From positions 10,040,016 to 10,104,015 of the forward strand of contig NC_080070.1 of NCBI RefSeq assembly GCF_949987535.1: a DNA stretch of 64,000 bases, read 5' to 3'. How positions within the stretch are numbered: the first letter of the stretch is position 1; the number at the start of each line of letters is the position of its first letter. The position numbers and the translations under genes were made by a program. This stretch comes from Balaenoptera acutorostrata. Taxonomy: Eukaryota; Chordata; Mammalia; Artiodactyla; Balaenopteridae. Shown piece by piece: positions 11,696-22,118 of the stretch. Below the pieces are notes generated by a model. That model did not search any database. It saw only the letters and a program-made list of their open reading frames with translations, and was not told the origin of the DNA.

Positions 11696-14382
11696 TTATA
11701 ATCTTGACAAAGCATAAACACTGCTTGGATTTGGGTAAAAATAATCACTGAGTATAATTTTGGGTAAAGGGAGGTTCCTTCTAGACTATCTGGCTGGAAA
11801 TATAATGGATGAAATTAATATTGCAAGTAAACGTATCTTGAAAATTAGAGAAATCTATAGGATGATATACATTTTCTTCCTGGGGAATATTCAGAATGCT
11901 AAAAATAATCTTATAAATTATTTTTAAGAAAAATAGTTTGCCTTTGCTAACTGCACATGTTGTAGAGATGAATGTTGACTACTGGACCAAAGGTCCTTGT
12001 GTTACAGTGTTAAGTAGATGTTTAGTAGCAATCATCTCATTAAATAAGTGATCCTGTTTGATGTCCCTGTCAACATATATTTAATGACCATGCCATTCAG
12101 TCATTTTCCTAACATTATACAACCCATACCTTAACAGGTTTTTGTTTTTGTTTTTTTTAATATCAGAAGGGTCCACTCCCAGGCAGGTTTCAGCATGAAT
12201 GTTCCCATGTGTCATAATCCAACAGTGTACACAAGGTCCTTATAAGCCTGACATAAACTGAGTCTGGAGACACTTAACAGAAAGCAACTTGACAGCCACA
12301 TCCAAAGTGACAAAATCCATACAGTAAGGCTATAAACAGCAGGTTTTAGGAGGATGTATCTCATATAACCTGTGCTATAGATATCATTATCCACAAGCAG
12401 CAGAATATCTGAGGCAATTTTTCCAGATCTGATCCTGCAGAAGTGCCGTGTGCATTCATCTCTCAGTCTGGTTTTGAAGAGTCAAGACAGTCCTAGTGTA
12501 GCTCCGACATACTGCACACCACGCAGAAATTCTGAACCAGAAATGCCTTGAGAGAGAGAGAGCACGTTGGTCTTTTTTGTTGTTTAACAAGTAACTCTCT
12601 GTTCAGCATCAAAAGCCTAACTTTGTTTTTCTCTGCTAAATGAGGGATCCTCTTACTATAAAGACAAGCTAAGCCTTTTGCTTTCCTACCATCTCTGAGT
12701 GACTTTATAAAGTGTCTCACATAAACTCTGCACATAGTCTAGGGTGGGAGAGGAAAGAGTAAACGGGAAATCACACTGAAATGTATTAAGTGCTGCCATA
12801 GATGTGAGCAAAGAGCTCTACAGACCACCAGGCTGGCCTTGGGTGACAGGGACGATTCCCAGAGGTGAAGTTAAACTTGTTTTTTCAGGATGAATGGAAT
12901 GAGCCTGGCAAAGAGCTAGAGGACATTGAAGTATAGCATATATTGAACCAACAGTAATCAGCCTGATAAGACTCCTTTATGAAAATAATTTTGAGAAAGC
13001 TAACTGGATGTTTACCTGTCATCCTCGTCTTGTTCTATTTAATAACCAGACATTGGTGAATATAAGGCAGGGATTTCATGTCACATGGTACTAAGTTAGA
13101 AGTACAGATCAGACATTTAATAACTCTGGAAATATGTTCCAATTATTGCACCTTCCTGACCTTTAATTTTCCAATAAAGTTGGAATCATAATACTGTCAT
13201 TACTATTTTGATGTAAGTTACATACAATATGTCTAAAGCAATGTGATCATGTGTTTGGTGTATGATAAATATATCCCCTGTAATTCATTTCACAATAATT
13301 GCAGCAGACTTTGAGTAGCAAAACAAATTAGCAGTTTGATAAAAAATAGGATATCATCTGATTTGGATAATATTAAGGATTCATATATATGTATATACAT
13401 GTGTGTTTAGGCTTCTGTATGAATTATGTTTAAACAACTTCTTCATATTTCCTAGAAACTACCCTCATCTTTTCAACATTAACCCCTTCCTCCATTTGTG
13501 TGCTTCTTTATAAAATTGTTTTATAATATTTAGTTGGGTATACGTCAGTATGTTTATGATAATTTTTAAGTTGTAAGTCAGATACGGTCATTCTGTTCAT
13601 GCCGATACCCCATTGTTTATACACAGTGGAGACTTACATAAAAAATAAGTAAACTAATCATGAAAAGTGTGCTATAATTAACAATAATGAGAGACAATAT
13701 TTCATGTGTAATAGCTATTTCCACATGAGAACATTGGTCTATAAAGGGATGCATTTATTTTTATATGTCACATAAGAGATAATATCTAGAAATTCTGGTT
13801 CTGAAATGGATGCCATGATTTTTAACTGCAGCAATCTCATCTGACCACTAAAGACAGAAATGGACCATCTGCCTTGGCTTGTTAATACAGCGTCATCTCA
13901 TTGATTCTTTCCAGGCACACATGTTTTCAATTACAATTCATCCCCAAATTGTAGAGCCTCTCACTGTCTGGATCGTTCTTGTTGCTATTATTCAGCCCCT
14001 TTATCAATGTTGGCTCCCACCTTTTCATGTTGGGATGAGCTTTTCTGAAAGATCAAGACAACAATATTAAATAACTTTCCTAATTTCACATTGCTTACTA
14101 TTGTGGTAATTGTCAAGGATAGAATTTACAATCAGAAATCTAAGCTCTGCAACTTGCTTTCTTAACTGCTCTGCTCCCTCAGACTGATAGGTTAATCCCA
14201 AATTCCAAAATTTGTCAAAATCAAAGCTCCGTTCCAGGTCAAGTTTGTTATTAATGCTGCAGTGGCAATATGCCAAAACCATACACACATACTCAAAATG
14301 TTTTAAATTTTGCATAGATTCACAAAGTGCAAAACACAATAATAACGTGATTTATAAACTGATTATTTTTAGTTTTTAATTT
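11696..14382. other. Unassigned DNA
   Basis: No gene or confident repeat family is seen across this stretch. Short AT microsatellite-like patches occur around 13382-13405. Open frames of 60-90 aa on both strands have no recognisable domains. Confidence 0.45.
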
Positions 14383-14394
14383 CTCTATACTTTT

Positions 14395-14657
14395 TTAAAA
14401 AAATTAATTAATTAATTTTTGGCTGTGCTGGGTCTTCGTTTCTGTGCGAGGGCTTTCTCTAGTTGCGGCGAGCGGGGGCCACTCACTATCGCGGCCTCTG
14501 TTGTTGCAGAGCACAGGCTCCAGACGCGCAGGCTCAGTAGTTGTGGCTCACGGGCCCAGTTGCTCCGCGGCATGTGGGATCCTCCCAGACCAGGGCTCGA
14601 ACCCGTGTCCCCTGCATTGGCAGGCAGATTCTCAACCACTGCGCCACCAGGGAAGCC
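14395..14657 (-). mobile_element. CHR-type tRNA-derived SINE
   Basis: Reverse-orientation copy with (TTAA)n-rich tail at 14395-14418, B box complement (gggctcgaacc) and 'gcgccaccagggaagccc' head. A TSD CTCTATACTTTT flanks it at 14383-14394 and 14658-14669. It is a shorter CHR variant lacking part of the repeated 'agtagttgtgg' body. ORFs of 80-114 aa crossing it are SINE-derived shadows. Confidence 0.95.
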
Positions 14658-14669
14658 CTCTATACTTTT

Positions 14670-16825
14670 ATCAGAAAATATTCTAAAAAATATTGTACAT
14701 AATTTGAACTTTCTTTGCTTATTCATGACTAAAACTAAACTTGCTATTTATACTAAAAACTAGCCTCTTTCGAGAAACTTCCTTTTTGTCACTGTTGTCA
14801 GACTTTCTGACTCCCAGGTTTGAAATCTTGCAGTGAGTTCCCAGGGCTGGGGCACAGTGAAAAAGTATGCCGTGAACTTAAAGATGATATAGCTCTTCTC
14901 AAAGGACCAAAGGAAAGAGAGTGAAAATGCACAGACAAATATAGACAACATTTAGAAATGAGAATGGACATTTAAGAGAATCATAGTCTTAATTTTTCTC
15001 AGCAACTTTGGAACCTGGCTATATATTGAGATGTAGAAGTATGGGTTTGGTTAATCACGTGGCGTGTGGACATAGATCTGACCAGGATCGTGTACAATAA
15101 CATCATAATAATGCCAAGACCCGAGCTGAGCTTGGAGACCATGACCTTGGGGTGGCACTAGTGTTCTGGATTGGTGGTGGTCTTTAATTCAGCCATGCTG
15201 AGTAGCCTAGTTATTAGGAGCAGAGGGGCATTTGGGTGGATTAATCCAAGGTTGGGGATTTATAAGGAAAGGACAGCAGAAGGAAAAGTAACCTAGGAAT
15301 TGAAGGTTCTGACAATAAGTGGCTGAAATCATGAACCGTCAGCCCCCTGAACTATAGGTTCTAGGTTGTGTAAGAGAATAAAATTGTAATAAGTGGTGTT
15401 CGGTAGAAAAAGGTCTGTGTTTCCAAATAGCATGAGACAAAGAGTAAGAAAATGAGATTTGCCATGATAGAAATAGAGATTCAGACTTGCTGCAGTGTAG
15501 GGACATGACAAGATCTGTGGTCTGACCATGAGAGTTTGTGACTGAAGTGAGTGTTGGTCAAAATATAAGAAAGATTTGACTCAGCTTTGTGTTGGGTTGA
15601 TCACAGGTGTGCTGAAGTTGTTCAGGGTGGTATCCAACCATGCACTGAGAGGGTTTCAGTGAAGCAGATAATCAGGGACTGAGAGGAAATGGCCAGAATG
15701 GCTTCTGATTATTACAACAGACATGGCAGAACACTCAGATGAGAAAGGTTTGAGGCAAAAAAGTAGAAGAGTAATGGTCTAGGTTTCTAAAACGATATCA
15801 GCGCCTTTTCTCCCATCTCCTAGGATGTATAGGAGCAAATACCTCCTTGAGAGCTCCAAGGAACACAGTCCTTGAATAAGAATCTGATTTTAGTTAAGAT
15901 CGGGGTGTAGAAGGAGCAATGTGCTAAAAGCTACAGTTGTAGATTTTTTAAAAAATTTCTAATGCAAAGAGAGTTTTAAAAAGTGCTGTAGAGAATTTTG
16001 TAAAAAAAAGTGAGATGTACATTTTATTCTGTAATAAAATTTTGAAAAAAAGTGAGATGTACATTTTATTCTGTAGTAAAATTCAAGTAATAAAATCTTC
16101 CTTGACTCTTCAATTCATAAAAGATCTCTAGGATTTGTAAATTTTTAGTTTTTAGTGTCTTATTAACTCCTTTGACTTTTAATTACAGAATCATAACGAT
16201 TCAGGAATCATAAAGATGAAAGCATATATTTTCTAATGTGGACATGGACATTATACTAAAAAACAAAAAACAAAATAAAAACAACCTTGTATATTTAATT
16301 GGATACTGGTTAACTGATAATTTCTTAAAATTTCCAATAAAGAGCAAATTTTAAAAATTTTACATATGCACTACAAAAATGGTAAAACATTGCCCTTCAC
16401 TTAATTGTCAGGATTTCTATCTTTCATTTTGCTTTTGTTAAAGTATCTGCTTTCTGCAAGTATCATAGTCATTAAGCACAAATATGTCTTTATACCATGC
16501 CCTGAACGCTCAGTTGTAATCATATTATGTGGAGAATGGCTAAAATACTAATTCCCTCAATTCTTATCTCTTCAAATGTCAACAGTCAACCCTACTGAGT
16601 CCTATCAGAAGAAATATATCAGGAAAATTACACAAAGCTCAGTTCTGATTAAGTCTATTTCCTCTGGGCCTGATCCTTGTTGCAATTTTTATTTTGTAAG
16701 GGCATAGAGAAAATGTTTTAACACACCTAGAGTGACCTCAAGCCCATCTTTCTATATCAGTGCCATGGGAGGAAAATATGAAAATGGATTCAAGGAACAC
16801 TGAGACTTCATACAGACAATATATT
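14670..16825. other. Unassigned DNA with a local tandem duplication
   Basis: No gene or recognised repeat family was found. The one clear structural feature is the 44-bp tandem duplication near 16.0 kb, listed separately. Confidence 0.45.
15995..16082. repeat. 44-bp direct tandem duplication
   Basis: Two adjacent copies begin with 'attttg' at 15995 and 16039 and share 'gtgagatgtacattttattc' with 1-3 differences, giving a period of 44 bp. This is a simple local duplication event. Confidence 0.9.
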
Positions 16826-17060
16826 TTTTCCAATTTTTTATTATGAAAAATTTTCAAACCTATAGCAAAGTGGAAAAACTTTTACGATAAACAGTCACCA
16901 CCTAGATTCCAAAATTAGCATTTTCCTATAAATGCTTTACCAAATATTCATTTTTCCATTTCTCTTTCCAAGTACTAAACCATCTTATTTTTGGTACACT
17001 TCAAAGTAAATTACAGGCATCAGTAAACTTCCCCCAGTTCTCTCAGCATGTGCATGATTA
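16826..17060. mobile_element. Ancient interspersed repeat, class uncertain
   Basis: The order 'ttattatgaaaaattttcaaacctatagcaaagt', 'cagtcaccacctagattcc' and 'cttcaaagtaaattacaggcatca' is familiar from old mammalian dispersed repeats. I cannot assign the family from memory with confidence. Confidence 0.35.
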
Positions 17061-17121
17061 ACTAAAACTCCTTGGCTCAAGTGTTCATTGGCTCATATTA
17101 AAGCAATTTTTGAACCAAAAA

Positions 17122-17141
17122 TGTGTGTGTGTGTGTGTGTA
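17122..17141. repeat. (TG)n microsatellite
   Basis: About ten TG dinucleotides follow 'ccaaaaa'. Short simple repeat. Confidence 0.9.
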
Positions 17142-17309
17142 TCCCAAAAATGTTTATAGACACCCAGCACTGTGCTAGTCTTTAATATTATAAACTCCAC
17201 ATGTCTAAAACAACCTGAACTACCAATTTTAAAGCTGATTTGAACCAAAGTTCCTCAAATTTCCTCAAAACTTCTTTTTTTAAAATTAAACTTATTTTTA
17301 TTACCTTGC

Positions 17310-17480
17310 ATAAGGGATCATGTTTTTTTATTGACGTATAACTGATTTACAATAATGTGCTAATTTCAGGTATATGGCATAGTGATCAGTATTTTTGCAG
17401 ATTATATTCTATTATAGGTTATTACAAGATAATGGATATAATTTATTGTGCTATACAGTATATCCTTGTTGCTTATCTAT
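17310..17480 (-). mobile_element. Old L1, 3' UTR segment (outermost part of nested stack)
   Basis: In reverse orientation, 'ttttattgacgtataactga', 'tttacaataatgtgctaatttc' and 'gtgctatacagtatatccttgttgcttatctat' form the 3' UTR of an older L1 family. It is cut off at 17480 by a younger L1 and resumes at 18241 ('tactttatatatagtag'), which is the expected continuation. No clear target-site duplication was found for this outer element, in line with its age. Confidence 0.8.
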
Positions 17481-18240
17481 TTTTTTTAACATCTTTATTG
17501 GAGTATAATGGCTTTACAATGGTATGTTAGTTTCTGCTTTATAACAAAGTGAATCAGCTATACATATACATATATCCCCATATCCCCTCCCTCTTGCATC
17601 TCCCTCCCACCCTCCATATCCCACCCCTCTAGGTGGTCACAAAGCACTGAGCTGATCTCCCTGTGCTATGTGGCTGCTTCCCACTAGCTATCTATTTTAC
17701 ATTTGGTAGTGTATATATGTCCATGACACTCTCTCACTTCATCCCAGCTTACACTTCCCCCTCCCTGTTTCCTCAAGTCCATTCTCTACATCTGCGTCTT
17801 TATTCCTGTCCTGCCCCTAGGTTCTTCATAACCATTTCTTTTTTTTTTTTAGATTCCATATATATGTGTTAGCATACAGTATTTATTTTTCTGTTTCTGA
17901 TTTACCTCACTCTGTATGACAGACTCTAGGTCCATCCACCTCACTGCAAATAACTCAGTTTCATTTCCTTTTATGGCTGAGTGATATTCCATTGTATATA
18001 TGTGCCACATCTTCTGTATCCATTCATCTGTTGATGGACATTTAGGTTGCTTCCATGTCCTGGCTATTGTAAATAGAGCTGCAATGAACATTGTGGTACA
18101 TGACTCTTTTTGAATTATGGTTTTCTCAGGGTATATGCTCAGTAGTGGGATTGCTGGGTCATATGGTAGTTCTATTTTTAGTTTTTTAAGGAACCTCCAT
18201 ACTGTCCTCCATAGTGGCTGTATCAATTTACATTCCCACC
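17481..18240 (-). mobile_element. Young 5'-truncated L1 nested in old L1
   Basis: The poly-T tail starts at 17481, followed by the reverse complement of a young L1 3' UTR nearly identical in layout to that of the full-length element at 21.7 kb. The C-terminal end of ORF2 is then open for 125 codons (17849-18226), ending in the same LTHIYGI terminus. It breaks off at 18240, inside ORF2, by 5' truncation. The likely short TSD is CTA(T/C)TTT at 17478-17484 and 18240-18246. The host sequence on either side is the older L1. Confidence 0.9.
17849..18226 (-). pseudogene. L1 ORF2p C-terminal fragment (125 codons)
   Basis: Encodes only the extreme C-terminus of ORF2p, from the [12 protein letters not shown] segment just after the Cys/His motif through TMEYHSAIKGNE to the natural LTHIYGI stop. 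The endonuclease, reverse transcriptase and Cys/His motif are absent because the insertion is 5'-truncated. The open frame shows the insertion is fairly recent, but the fragment cannot act on its own. Confidence 0.88.
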
Positions 18241-18515
18241 TACTTTATATATAGTAGTTTGTATCGGTTAATTCCATATCCATAATTTGTCCCTCCCCTC
18301 TTTGGTAAGCACAAGTTTGCTTTATATATCTGTGAGTCTGTTCCTGTTTTGTATATACATTCATTTGTATTATTTTTAGATTACACATATAAGTCCTATC
18401 ATATAGTATTTGTCATTATCTATCTGACATTTCACTAAACATAATATTCTCTAGTTCTATCTACATTGCTACAAATGGCAGTACTTCATTCTTTTTGACG
18501 GCTGAGTAATATTCC

Positions 18516-18519
<4 letters not shown>

Positions 18520-18554
<35 letters not shown>
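18520..18554. repeat. (GT)n microsatellite inside old L1 ORF2
   Basis: About 17 GT units. On the L1 coding strand they would read as alternating Thr-His codons, so the microsatellite arose from a short seed within the dead ORF2. Confidence 0.9.
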
Positions 18555-18556
<2 letters not shown>

Positions 18557-21500
18557 ACATGCACGTGCATGCACGTTGTGTCTATACCATCTTATTATTC
18601 CAGTCGTGTGTTGATGGGTACTTGGGTTGCTTCCATGTCTTGGCTCTTGTATATAGTGCTTGCTATGAACATTGGGGTGCACGTGTCTTTTTGAATTAGT
18701 GTTTTCATTTTTTCCAGTTATATACCCAGGAGTGGAATTGCTGGATCGTATGGTAGTCCTATTGGTAATTTTCTGCGGCACTTCTATACTGTTTTCCATA
18801 GTAGCTGCACCAATTTACATTCCCATCAACAGTGTACAAGGGTTCCATTTTCTCCACATCCTCTCCAACATTTGTTATTTGTAGACTTTTTGATGATGAC
18901 CATTCTGACAGGTGTGAGGTGATACCTTATTATGGTTTTGATTTGCATTTCTCTAACAATTAGCAGTGTTGAGCATCTTCTCATGTGCCTCTTGGCCATC
19001 TGTATGTCTTCTTTTGAAAAACATCTATTCAAGTCTTCTGCCCAGATTTTGATTGGATTGTTTGTTTTTTTGATACTGAGTTATGTGAGCTGTTTGTATA
19101 TCTTGCATATTAACCCCTTGTTGGTTGCATCATTTGCAAATATTTTCTCCCATTCCATAGGTTGTCTTTTCGAATTTTCCCCTGTTGTGCAAAAGCTTAT
19201 AAGTTTAATTAGCTCACATTTGTTTATTTTTGCTTTTATTTCTTTTGCCTTAGGAGACTGATTCAAGAACATATTGCTGTTATTTATGTCAAGGAGTTTT
19301 CCGCCTATATTCTCTTCTAGGAGTTTTGTGGTTTCAGAACTTACATTTGGGTCTTTAATCCATTTTGAGTTTATTTTTGTATATGGTGTGAGGAAATGTT
19401 CTAATCTCATTGTTTTACATGTAGCTGTACAGTTTTCCCAGCACCACTTATTGAGGAGACTGTCTTTTCTCCATTGTATATTCTTGCCTCCTTTGTCATA
19501 GATATAAGTGTGTGGGCTTATTTTTGGGCTCTATTCTGTTTCATTGATCAATAACTCTGTTTTTGTGCCAATACTATGCTGTTTTGATTACTGTCGCTTT
19601 GTAGTATAGTCTAAAGTCTGGGACAGTTATACCTCCAACTTTATTCTTTTTCCTCATTATTGCTTTGGCAATTCAGGGTCTTCTTAGGATTATTTGTTCT
19701 GGTTCTGTGAAAAATGTCATGGGTTTTTGATAGGGATTGCATTAAATCTGTAGATTGCTCTGGGTAGTATTACCATTTAAATACTAGTAATTCTTCCAAT
19801 CCAAAACCACGTAATATCTTTCCATTTCTTTGAATCATCTTCGGTTTCTTTCATCAGTGTTTTACAGTTTTTGGACTAGGTCTTTCACCTCCTTGGTTTA
19901 TTCCTAAGTCGTTTTTTTTTTTTTTTTTTTGATGTGATTTTAAATGGTATATTTGTTACTTTCTCTTTCTGATATTTCATTATTAGTATATAAAAACACA
20001 CCAGATTTCCATATATTAATCTTGTATCCTGCTACCTTGCTGAGTTCATTTATTAGTTTTCATATTTTTAGGTGGAGACTTTAGGGTTCTCTATATAGAG
20101 TATCCTGTCATCTGCATATAGTGACAGTTTTACCTCTTGTCTTCCAATTTGTCTAGTCTATTTCTTTTTCTTGTCTGTTTACTGTGCTTAGGACTTCCAG
20201 TACTATGTTAAATAGAAGCAGCAATAGTGGGCATCCTTATCTTTTTCGTGAATTTAGTGGGTAGGTTTTCAGCTTTTCACTGTCTAGTATTATGTTGGCT
20301 GTGGGTTTGTTGTTAATGGCCTTCATTATGTTGAAATATGATCCCTCTATATTCACTTTGATGAGGGTTTTTATCGTGAATGGGTGTTTAATTTTGTCAA
20401 ATGCTTTTTCTGTGTCTATTGAGATGATCATGTGGTTTTTGTCTTTCTTTTTGTTAATGTGGTGTATCACATTGATTGATTTGCGTATGTTGAATCATTC
20501 TTGTGACCCTAGAATAAATCCAGCTTGATCATGGTGTTTGATACTTGTTATGTATTGTTGTATCTGGTTTGCTAATATTTGTTCAGGATTTTTGCATCTC
20601 TGTTCATCAAAGATATTGGCCTATAATTTTCTTCTTTTGCTATGTCTTTGTGTGGTTTTGGTATCAGGGCAAGGGTGGACTCATACAATGGATTTGGGCG
20701 TGTTGCCTCCTGTTCAATCTTTCGGAATAGTTTGAGAAGGATAGGTATAAATTCTTCTGTATATGTTTGGTAGGATTCCCCAGTGAAGCCATCCAGTCCT
20801 GGACTTTTGTTTTCTGGGAGTTTTTAAAATTATAGATTCTATTTCACTTCTAGTGATTAGTCTATTCAAATTATCTGTTTCTTCTTGACTCAGTCTTGGA
20901 AGGCTATATTCTAGACTTGGAAGACTACCTTTTTAGAAATTTGTCTATTTCTCCTAGGTTGTCCTATTTGTTGGCATATATTTCTCTTATGATTTTTTGT
21001 ATATCTGCGGTATCACTTGTTATTTCTCTTCTTTCATTTCTTATTTTTATTCTCTTTTCTTCTTGTTGAGCCTGGCTAAAGGTTATCAACTTTGTTTATT
21101 TTCAAAAACACAGCTCTTGTTTTAATTGATCTTTTCTGTTGTTTTTTATATCTTTATTTTATTTCCTTTTTGATCTTTATTATTTCTTTCCTTCTGTTGA
21201 CTTTGGGCCTTGTTTGTTCTGTTTTTCCTAATTATTTTAGGTGGTAGGTTAGATTGTTTATGGGGTATTTTCTTGTTTCTTGAGGAAGGCCTGTATCACT
21301 ATGAACTTCCCTCTTAGAACTGCTTTGACTCCATCCCATAGATTTTAGACAGTTGTGTTTTCTTTTAATTTTTCTCAAGGTATTTTCTGAGTTCCTGTTT
21401 GATTTCATCATTGGCTCATTTGTTTTTTTAGTAGCATGTTTTTTAGTCTCTTTTCCCATTTTTCTTTCAGTATTTGATTTCTAGTTTCATACCGTTGTGG

Positions 21501-21688
21501 TTGGAAAATATGTTTCATATAAACTCTTAAATTTGTTGAGGCTTGTTTTGCGACCGTGTAAGTGATCTATCCTGGAGAACGTTCCAAGCACACTTTAAAA
21601 GAAAGTGTATTCTGCTTTTTTTGGATGTAGTGTCCTGTAGATACTGATTAAGTTTAACTGGTTTATTGTGTCATTTAGCACCTGTGTT

Positions 21689-21704
21689 GCCTTATTGATT
21701 TTCT
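21689..21704 (+). repeat. Target-site duplication, 3' flank of full-length L1
   Basis: GCCTTATTGATTTTCT is repeated exactly at 29140-29155 on the other side of the element. It belongs to the older L1 ORF2. The T-rich strand ends TTTTCT next to the L1 tail, broadly like an L1 endonuclease site. Confidence 0.95.
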
Positions 21705-22118
21705 TTTTTTTTTTTTTTTTTATTATTATTATTTTTTTTTTCTCAAACATCTTTATTGAAGTATAATTGCCTTACAATAGTGTGTTAGCATCTGCTTTAT
21801 AACAAAGTGAATCAGTTATACATATACAATATGTTCCCATTTCTCTTCCCTCTTGCATCTCCCTCCCTCCCACCCTCCCCATCCCACCCCTCTAGGTGGT
21901 CACAAAGCACCGAGCTGATCTCCCTGTGCTATGCGGCTGCTTCCCACTAGCTATCTATTTTACATTTGGTAGTGTATATATGTCCATGACACTCTCTTAC
22001 CCTGTCACATCTCACCCCACCCCCTCCCCATATCCTCAAGTCCATTCTCTAGTAGGTCTGTGTCTTTATTCCTGTCTTGCCACTAGGTTCTTCATGGCCT
22101 TTTTTTTTTTTTTTTCCC
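21705..22118 (-). other. L1 3' UTR and A-rich tail
   Basis: Tail at 21705-21742: on the plus strand a T-run, (TAT)n and another T-run. AATAAA lies at 21752-21757 (plus strand TTTATT). A long purine tract (plus-strand T-run at about 22097-22117) sits just after the ORF2 stop, as is common in mammalian L1 3' UTRs. Confidence 0.9.
21752..21757 (-). promoter_or_regulatory. L1 polyadenylation signal
   Basis: AATAAA on the minus strand, 10-15 bases before the A-rich tail begins. Confidence 0.85.

Larger units (their letters stand above)
18241..21704 (-). pseudogene. Old L1 ORF2 pseudogene, 3' part
   Basis: Reverse-strand remains of an L1 ORF2: fragments with [20 protein letters not shown] (18826-19032), a thumb/C-terminal-like region (19081-19410) and the palm-upstream [13 protein letters not shown] motif (20237-20470). 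Many frameshifts and stops occur. A (GT)n expansion at 18520-18554 sits in the ORF2 C-terminal region just before the TMEYYSAVKKNE segment. The sequence is interrupted at 21704 by the complete young L1 and resumes beyond 29139 at the same base. It is clearly more diverged than either inserted L1. Confidence 0.88.

Noticed and set aside
14412..14763. Overlapping 63-114 aa frames on both strands
   Set aside because: They are CHR SINE sequence; similar frames recur in the SINEs at 32.2, 49.5, 58.8 and 61.5 kb.
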